The notes beneath the pieces are model-generated. The model saw only the letters and a program-made list of their open reading frames with translations. It did no database searches and was not told the origin of the DNA. The position numbers and the translations under genes were made by a program. Below, one piece after another: positions 56,246 to 64,000 of a stretch of 64,000 nt of DNA. This stretch comes from Mya arenaria (taxonomy: Eukaryota > Mollusca > Bivalvia > Myida > Myidae), in the NCBI RefSeq assembly GCF_026914265.1, contig NC_069123.1, positions 32,410,678-32,474,677 on the forward strand, read 5' to 3'. Within the stretch, counting starts at the first letter, position 1. Every line of letters starts with the position of its first letter.

Positions 56246-56684
56246 GCTGTAGCTTTCTCTTGTATGGACAGATTTTAAAATAACTTGCCACATGTGTTTG
56301 GCATATAAATACGATGTTTCTCGTACAATAACTACCTTTAAGTGTAAGGTCACACTTAGTATTTGAGCATTATGGAATGCTGTATATAAGGACATAAAGT
56401 ATAGTTGGTCGAGTATGGGCTGTAACTTTCTCATGTATGGACAGATTTTAAAATAACTTACCACATGTATTCGGCATGTAAAGACGATGTGTCGGGTACA
56501 TTACGTGTTTACCTACCTTTAATGTTAAGGTCATACTAAGTGTTTGAATACTATGGAATGCTGCATTCCTTGCTTTATCAACACATTTCATAGCTATTTT
56601 CTGCCCTTTTTATGTACTGACATTGTTCGAATGTCAATTTCACATTCGGGGGCATTCGTCATATACTGTGACAGTTCTTGTTAA
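56246..56684 (-). mobile_element. Inverted, short copy of the 181-bp-unit element
   Basis: Two core units (TTTCTCTTGTATGGACAG..., CTTGCCACATGTGTTTGGC) and the terminus CATTCGGGGGCATTCGTCA...CTGTGACAGTTCTTG, the reverse complement of the left end at 47452. The tail with the microsatellite is missing. Confidence 0.75.
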
Positions 56685-56791
56685 ATTATGTTTTATTAGA
56701 ACATCAGCAACGTCGGCTAGGGGTAACAAAGGCTACGGGAAGGGTAACACAAACAACTGGGTAACAAGGACGAAACGGGTTACAATAAAAA

Positions 56792-56888
56792 TCACCATCA
56801 TCGTCATCGTCGTCGTCGTCGTCATCGTCGTCGTCGTCGTCATCATCATCATCGTCGTCGTCATCAGCAGCAGCACCATCATCATCTG
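56792..56888. repeat. (GTC/ATC)n trinucleotide repeat
   Basis: About 30 triplets, mostly ATC and GTC, ending in CAGCAGCAGCACC. It yields a poly-Val/Ile frame of no significance. Confidence 0.9.
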
Positions 56889-57433
56889 ATTACCAAATAA
56901 CTTTAAAACTTTATATATTATTATTCATATTTATTGTTATATGCTTTATTTATAATAAAGAAGATCCTAAAAAATAAAAAATCTACCTATCTACCTTCCA
57001 GATTTCTTTTCTTCCGATCCTTAGGAGTAGATTGTTGTGATATTAATAAGGAGCAGAAGATGAACAAAAAAGGCTTTCAGTCCGCCTAGTATTATTTACC
57101 ATATTATATGATAAAATTATGATTCCTTGTCAATATATTTACAATACTAAACAATCATTAAATAAATCGTTAATGACTACTATATTAACATTATATCATA
57201 ATACCTAATTTTAATATTTCTGGTATAAATAGAACATCACATGATCATTCAGTACAAAACTTAGCCAACCCGTTTAGTAAAAATCTTCTTTTTTTTAAAT
57301 ATCGTTTTCATTTAATTCGAAAATTAAAACATGAAACTTGTTTGCTGAAATTGATAAACATTTGCCACGGCTTGTGTTTATCAGTTTGATAAAGGAGCAC
57401 GGGCGGTATCAATATGGTTTTGCCAATCATAAT
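56889..57433. other. No gene recognised
   Basis: AT-rich sequence. Confidence 0.3.
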
Positions 57434-57798
57434 TTAAAAAGGCACTCTTACTCCACAATAAAATGTACCACAATTAATACAATTATTTTAATTTTCCGAA
57501 AAGGATACATACATATCGAAAACAATGGTTCTTATGAACCGTGTTTAATTTGAAAGAAGGGTGCAGAAAACACGGTATTTCAACCTTATGAGACGATAGA
57601 TAATTACTGTAAATATTTAAGGACTCAACAGTCATTTAATATTTGTGTGTTTTCAGCTGTTAAATACACAATCCTGTTATCAGTTATTAATATTTTCCAT
57701 AAATGCAATATTTAGTAAGTAGTTAAAGGTTTATCACTCAAAATTTATGTTTGTAGTACATGTGTATGTAATGATTTTAAATACGTGTGCCACTTTTA
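57434..57798 (+). mobile_element. TTAA-flanked MITE, family 1 (copy 4)
   Basis: Starts TTAAAAAGGCACTCTTACT and ends AAATACGTGTGCCACTTTTA; core as in the other copies. The right terminal TTAA is mutated. Confidence 0.7.
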
Positions 57799-59639
57799 GT
57801 CGTGGCTTCTATGACTCTGGATAGCCATCATCAACGCGCTGGTTTTGACAGGCTATTCGAAGTATGGGTAACTGGTTTTTGATCTAAATAACAATGAAAA
57901 CATTATGACAGATTTAAACCTAGTTAAACTTTTAAATCCTTTGAGGTTAAGACTACAATTGGAACACCTCGGCCATAATCCAACATAATTGACGTCTATC
58001 TCGAAGCTTGCCGGACATGGCCGAGTTGTTACGATTAGTAAAAAAGGCTTTAAAACATTATAAAAACCTTTAACTTTAGAAGAAAAGGAATTGGTCGAAC
58101 ACAGTGTATGTTTAAAAAAATGACTCTTTCCAATATCTTTGAAAACCAACGTGTACGCTGGGGTGTTGTTTGGGCGTATTTGTCCAAGACCCCAAAATGG
58201 GAGCATCGTAAGCGAAATGTAGTCTCAGAAGCATGGACTAATCATAAACTTTCACAATGATACTCTTTATTTACATGTGTTAAAAATGTACATGTGATTC
58301 AAAACTTCAAACTTAATTAAATAACTTAAATTTATTATATATGTACTAACTCTTACCCATAGTGGAACAAATGTTAAAAAATAAAAATGTACTAACCCTT
58401 ACCCATAGTGGAACAAATATTAAAAAATAAGAAGTAAAAATATTAAACATTTTCCCCAATGCATCAAGAAAAGCTTTCTTTTAAAAGGTGTTTATATAAA
58501 CCTTTTTTGGGGTAGAGGTGGCGCAGGGCTTTGAGTTCGAAAAAAACACAATCTATGGTCAGGTACATATAATATATTTTATGTTTTTTTGTCTTGATGA
58601 AAGTAAAATGAGTTAACAATAATAATGCATTAAAATTAAAAAGGTTTTGTTTTGCATCCGCCCTTAATACATTAAAATTTTTCATTTATTTAAAAATTAT
58701 ATCAAGTTTTCCTTCAACTTAGTTGGATCTAACATGACAGCAAACCCAGAAATCTAGGATTTTAAACTCATTTTTTCTATGACCCTTCTCATTGCTACGC
58801 CAAACAGTTAAACAATGCAGCACTAAGCATCCCTGTGACCTGGTCTAGTAAAATATGCCAACGCAATTAGGAAAACACACTATCGCAATTGCTGATGCAA
58901 CAACTCAGTATTTTGTTACTCTACCCAAAAGTCACAAGGGGCCGTTTCAATGATGGATGTTTTTTTGTAACTTCCATAATCTCAAAACTGTATAAAGTCA
59001 CAAATGGCAACACACTGTAAATTTCAATTCACTCAAATTTGTAGCAAAATAACGAAACTATGGCCATCAGGTAATTTAAATGTATTATTAAGATAGTCTA
59101 TGTTATTAAACGGTATTTGATTCAGTAACTAGTTCCTAATTATTCATAGAAGATCCATGAAACTGCTAGCTACCTGTACTATAATGTTGACAATCAGACT
59201 CCCACGAGTCATCCATACACAACTACATGACCCGATCGGGCTACTGTGTGTCCAAATTCAGACTGACTCTTCATTTGTGTCGTTTTTAAATTGAATTTTT
59301 AGTAATATGCTCACTGTAGTAAAATCAACTCTTATTAGTATACTCAACGTTTTGGTACGTGGAATTCAGGTCATTTTAAGTACTAGGGTGGAAAATATTG
59401 CATTAATCGGTACGCCGACTTGCCATGTACTTAAATGTTAAAAGAAACTAAGATTCTGGTAGACAGTGAAGCGAACGGGGAAAGGTTTGCAGTCTTATGA
59501 GTCATCAGTTAATTAAGTCTGAGCACATGATACAATATACTGTTTCATCTACTCAAACCTATTTCAAAACACTATATGTTGATAAGTTGACCACAGGTTA
59601 GCTTTTGGCTAGTTTGCACATTTCATTTGTTTGAATGGT
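57799..59639. other. No gene recognised; a 46-bp direct duplication
   Basis: 58341-58386 and 58387-58432 are two copies of a 46-bp unit (ATGTACTAAC(T/C)CTTACCCA then TAGTGGAACAAAT(G/A)TT). Nothing coding was recognised. Confidence 0.5.
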
Positions 59640-60170
59640 CGATATTTATTATTGGACAAATAATGACTTATTAATAAATATCTTGGCTAATTTTGACCAA
59701 GCCAAAGAGTTTTCAAACTTTATACAACTGGCTGCTGGTGTGAAATTAAAAAAGCACAATTTTACATGATATCAGAGCATTCGTTTTGCCATGGGAAGGT
59801 GCATTAAACAAAAACTTAAATATTGTCTGCATGGTTTATTTGAATGGTATTCGTACGCACTGTTTTACGAGATGTAGCTATCGACAGTGTCAATCAATTT
59901 CGAATATTCTTCGTTTTGTTTTATTTACAATATCAAATATTCATTCAGACTGGGTATGTGCACTAGTTAATACAAATCAGTGCTCCGCTTAGTAACAAAA
60001 TCATTCAGTGATTCACAGAAGGGAAAACAAAATCAGTCACAACAATACTGATGATTGGCATTGCTATCAACAGTCGACGCTTCAGTATATAACATTTAAA
60101 TGTCACAGTCATATTTTAACCTTATTTTTGGTAATAACTCCATTAAAACAGCAAATTTTACACCTCTCTT
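59640..60170 (+). repeat. Older, partial third copy of the duplicated segment
   Basis: 59690-59740 (TTGACCAAGCCAAAGAG... TATACAACTGGCTGCTG) resembles 42970-43015 in the GTPase intron, and 59895-60130 (CAATATTCATTCAGAC... ATTGGCATTGCTATCAACAG) resembles 38800-39030. The order (end of unit, then middle of the unit) points to an earlier tandem arrangement. Confidence 0.5.
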
Positions 60171-60289
60171 AACGAAGGTGTATCCATTTAAGATGCAGCA
60201 TTTCATTAAGGAATGAATTGCGGGGTTGATGTCATTATCGGGGTATGAACGCAATTGGGTTGGTCAATGTGTGTGGAGTTCTCTGATCG

Positions 60290-60537
60290 TTTTAATTTTG
60301 CGTTTTGCTGTAGCTGAAGATGTGTCAGATGGTATTGTGTTGTTGAACATTCCTGAGTTCTGCAATTCCATCATCGATCCGTGACTCTATGTGTTCTGGT
60401 TCAAAAAATGCCGAATGGAACTTCTGAAGATTGTGCCAACATGGGTTCCGAAGGTTGAACAAATGAAAATTGACATATTCAATATCGTAACCAAACAAAC
60501 TATACTTCCGACTCATAGAATCCGTGGAAACGTATAA
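60290..60537 (+). pseudogene. Truncated GPCR copy
   Basis: Matches the last 83 or so residues of the receptor at 37092-37991 (from about helix 6 to the end, LRFAVAEDVSDGIVLLN...). The 5' two thirds are absent, the helix 7 codon for Cys in IDPCLY is TGA, and three codons around GVKP are missing near 60449. It cannot make a receptor. Confidence 0.85.
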
Positions 60538-62160
60538 CACTGGGCCAAAAAAATAATATTTTCAATATAGTAGTAAAATATGACGATAAATGTTTAATAC
60601 GAATATAATGATTTACGTAGTCATTGAAACAATACAATTTAAGGTGTTTTAATAGAAATACTTAAATGTAATTTTAGGATCGTTACAAGTTGATGTAGAA
60701 CAGATATTCTTGTATGTCAAAATAATGTACATTTACTGGGAGACGAGATTGGTACAGCTGTCGACCCCTTGTCCAAGTGCTTTTGACCAGGGGTACGTTT
60801 TCTTGGTGTGTGCGCGTGTGAGATTGTGCGTGTTTGTGTGAGCGCGCGCGCGTTTGTGTGTGCTTGTGCGCTTTATCACAATATAGGTAAATTAAAGGAA
60901 AATTATTGCTATTGTATGTATACTATTCGTTTGAGGTTGTAGTATTTTTTTGAACTATAGTCTCCTATACTTTGAGCGACAATACATTTACTGTTATTTT
61001 ATCGTGGAATGTTTGTATTTGGTATGGTGATGAAATTTTAATAAGGTATCAAACTTGGCTTGGAGAATACTGAAATATGGAGTTTTGGCGGCGGAACTGA
61101 CAGCAAAACACTTTGGTGTCTTATAATATGGAAAACAACGGAACCATGTGTTAATCACATTGAAAATATTACACGAGTGTATAAATACGACTACTGTCTT
61201 TCAAAAGTGCATAAACAATGAGCCTAAAGAGGTGACGTTAACTTGATGGCACCAGTAAAAAAATCACAACTCATATTTATCGCGTAAATACCGGATACCA
61301 ACATTTCATCAGAGCATAATATTTACATTCATTTCGAACTTTTCTCGTTTATTTGTTTTATAATATCAAGCAATCATTCGGACTTATCATGTACAAAAGA
61401 GTGTACTAGTCAGTAAAAATCATTTAGTGCTCTGCTTCATAACATAATCAAGCAGTGTTCAGCAAAATGAATAACGAAACCACGTCAGAAGTCTCAACAA
61501 CAATATTGACGATTGGCACTGCCATCGACAGTCACTGGTTTAGTTTTTTTTTTCCGTCTATAACATTAAGATATCACAGTGACGGTTAAGCCGTAGTTCA
61601 GTGGAAATACTCCATTTTGACAGCTGTCAAAACGCGTAAAACATATGGTTCACCAATATTTTCTTAACAATATATATGCAAAAAGCTATATCTCAAAAAG
61701 TCTCAAATCCATTTATCCACGTTATCGAAAACATGCGTTCAGCACAAAGAAAAACACAATGAAATACAACATTTATTGCCTTGAATATGCTTGACATATA
61801 TTTAACACTACATTAAAAGCTACGCACAACATTTCGCATCCAGAACCAAAAAAAAAACATTTTTAAAGGTTTTGCAAATTCTAGTTATAACCTTTGGAAG
61901 TAACATATCTTCTACAACATTTTATCATTGTTATTGATAGTTGTTTTCGTTTGTTATAAAAAGCACGGAACTATCTGCTTTCCGTAATGTAAGTTAGCTT
62001 TTTTACATGAATATCGTAATTGTTCACTTGTTAAATACACATACAATGTATCTTGCAAACATTCAAGATAATTAACGTTATTATGCTGTAATGCATACAT
62101 AGTTTCATACTTAAATTTCCGAATTATATTTAAGTCAACAAAAATGTACAAAAGCCGAAA

Positions 62161-62523
62161 TTAAGATGCACCCTTACTTAAATAAGATTTACCACAAATA
62201 ATAATATTGTTTTAATATTCCAAAAAGAATTAATAAATGTCGAAAGCAATTGTTCTTATGAAGGATACCGAGTTTGTTCGTTTTTGAAAGAAATGAGCAT
62301 GAAACACGGTATTTCTACCTCAAGAGACTATAGTAGACCACAGTAAATATTTTAGCATTCACCAATCATTTAATATTTTTGCGCTTTTTACTATTAAAAA
62401 CACGGTTACAATTTTGTTATCAGTATTAAATATTATTAAGTAAGTATTTAAAGGTTTATCAGTCAAAATTGATGTTTATTATACATGTGTAGGTATTGAT
62501 TTTGAATAAGAGTGTCACTTTAA
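62161..62523 (+). mobile_element. TTAA-flanked MITE, family 1 (copy 5)
   Basis: Starts TTAAGATGCACCCTTACTT and ends GAATAAGAGTGTCACTTTAA. It is the paralogue of copy 3 at 39580-39943, shared by descent through the duplication. Confidence 0.8.
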
Positions 62524-62698
62524 TGGTCACCTATACCTTTGATCAGTAACGATTCAGATCAAGAGATGACAAAAACACAGTTGGGGAGGATGCAAATAGA
62601 AATGTAGAGAAAACGTTAGGCCGTTAATAAGAGCGTAGCTGGGTGAGTATATGAAAGTTTTAATGAAATGTGAATGTTAAAACAGTTTCTTTAATATA

Positions 62699-62782
62699 AT
62701 ATCGTCACCTTTGTGCAATAACTCAATAACTGCATATAGAAATAGAAGCAGATATGGAGTTCTTGCACTAAGGTGGCGATAT
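62699..62782. mobile_element. 84-bp terminal-inverted-repeat insertion, absent from copy 1
   Basis: ATATCGTCACCTTTGTGCAA at the left and TTGCACTAAGGTGGCGATAT at the right are reverse complements with two mismatches. Copy 1 (about 40130) lacks the whole stretch. Very short for a MITE; a minimal non-autonomous element or foldback is likely. Confidence 0.7.
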
Positions 62783-63697
62783 GGTCCATAGTTAAATATT
62801 TGTGTTGAATTTGCACAATTCCTTTGACAAGAGAACAACAAATTGACAAATTGACAATATGAGAAATACATAATATGCACGCGAATATATTATATGACCT
62901 AACAACAAATAATGTCAAAGGTATTATTATAAGAACACTATACGCAAAGGATATACATATCGATGCCTGCGTGACAATTTCTGCCTCATCAATGAAGCAT
63001 TATGTAAAAACTTTGCAATATTTTAAATTGATCAGTATTGGTCAAAACATTTTAGAGAAAGTTTTGATGTTTGAAAAATAACATTTTTGAAAATGACCGT
63101 CTAAAAATAAGATCTGATATGTTATACATACAACGTGTATTTTGTCAATTGTGCAGAAAACATTAAAAAATAAAGTACACAAACAATATTGCATTAAACG
63201 CATAATAATATAAAGACAGATTTTCGTTAATGATAATAAAACTATGTTATCTACTGTGACACGCCCAGTGACCTTTTTAATGTCAGTGTAAGTGTCCATG
63301 CATACATTAGTTAATAATAAAAAATGTATTGAATGTGCACGTTTTAAAAAAAAATGGTTTTCACTGCACGATCGAAAATAACCCTTATTGGTTTTCAGAA
63401 CGACAGTAATTATAACTATTTAACTTCACATTCCTCAGCAACTGCAGGCAGCATCATAAACATAATATAAGACTCTCATCATGTATCAATATATATATAA
63501 CTTGCGTTTAAATCATGTACAAGACCAAAAATGATATAAGTATATGGAATAGTATTACTCAATGCAAAGTACATGACACGCAATGCATGTTATTTGAAAA
63601 CTCAACCGTCCGACGTCATTTGTAGTTTTAACATCTGTAATGTTAGCACAATATGCTATGTGGCTAAAATCGATCTGCCGAGAATCACTGGCGATGT

Positions 63698-64000
63698 CTA
63701 CCACCCAAAAAGGTCCCTAAATCTTTGGAAAACAGTTCGCCTGTCCTTCTTTCGTCTTCCTACAACACCAAGGGTGTTTGCCTCCGTTTGAAATGCTTCA
63801 ACATCCTTTGCTACTTCTGCTCGCTTTTTGAATCGGTACAAAGTTTTAACACGCTGGTACCAGCCATTTTTCTTTTGCATTTTTTCATTCTGGATCATCA
63901 AATCGATATGCTCGGTGACAGTTAGTGGATTCGGTCGCAGTGCGATTGTTCCAAGCCTGACGTTACAATTTCGAATCGTTACCATCATATCTTCAATGGT
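63698..64000 (-). CDS. 3' end of a second B-box/FN3/GTPase-type gene (cut by window edge)
   Basis: The last about 100 residues (TIEDMMVTIRNCNVRLGTI ... FQRFRDLFGW, stop at 63700-63698) are almost identical to the C-terminus of the gene at 41418-46347; one difference is LTVTEH for LSVTEH. The frame is open to the right edge. Whether the rest of the gene is intact cannot be seen. It belongs to duplication copy 2. Confidence 0.85.
   Translation of the reverse strand, partial: TIEDMMVTIRNCNVRLGTIALRPNPLTVTEHIDLMIQNEKMQKKNGWYQRVKTLYRFKKRAEVAKDVEAFQTEANTLGVVGRRKKDRRTVFQRFRDLFGW

Larger units (their letters stand above)
60285..64000 (+). repeat. Segmental duplication, copy 2
   Basis: Direct duplicate of 37730-41900, high identity in both coding and noncoding parts. 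The left breakpoint is near 60285/37730, inside the GPCR gene: sequence to its left is unrelated. It runs off the right edge. Copy 2 has a 84-bp insertion (62699-62782) and lacks the 357-bp MITE of copy 1. Confidence 0.9.

Noticed and set aside
1-64000. Virus-like or LTR elements
   Set aside because: No paired long terminal repeats, capsid, envelope or integrase-type frames were recognised; the only reverse-transcriptase traces read as LINE type.

Overview
The window looks like nuclear DNA of a mollusc, most likely a bivalve. It is AT-rich, its genes are split by short GT-AG introns, and much of it is made of short inverted-end elements and 'pearl'-like elements with tandem cores of the kind known from bivalves. 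The species cannot be named from the sequence. No virus-like or LTR element was recognised.

Layout. 0-7.6 kb: a tRNA-like sequence, a 480-bp foldback, the first coding exon of an ependymin-like secreted protein on the minus strand (gene continues off the left edge), and a 4-kb minisatellite. 10.2-12.7 kb: a two-exon TRIM-like gene (two B-boxes, coiled coil, beta-propeller-like C-terminus) with a hairpin element in its intron. 13.9-16.4 kb: a multi-exon pogo/Tigger-type transposase ending in a PHD-like finger, frameshifted. 20.6-32 kb: a three-exon gene for a small secreted cysteine-rich protein, followed by decayed copies of its exons, each with LINE reverse-transcriptase debris; a GCCGCTAG satellite and a CpG-rich promoter-like patch lie between. 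37-38 kb: an intronless rhodopsin-like GPCR. 41.4-46.3 kb, minus strand: a six-exon gene encoding four B-boxes, an FN3 domain and a P-loop GTPase with a cysteine-rich insert. 47-57 kb: repeat elements with 181-bp and 145-bp tandem cores. 57.4-64 kb: more repeats, then a direct segmental duplicate of 37.7-41.9 kb holding a broken GPCR tail and the 3' end of a second GTPase gene cut by the right edge.

Gene content (TRIM-like, B-box/FN3/GTPase, secreted Cys-rich peptide) resembles the expanded, tandemly duplicated innate-immune type families of bivalves, but that role is inference. The most striking features are (1) the B-box x4/FN3/GTPase architecture, whose six exons join in phase over 3132 nt but carry one in-frame stop just before the P-loop; (2) repeat arrays that carry palindromic and direct nuclear-receptor half-sites in each unit; and (3) two paralogous segments that differ by presence or absence of single short transposons, giving filled and empty sites.
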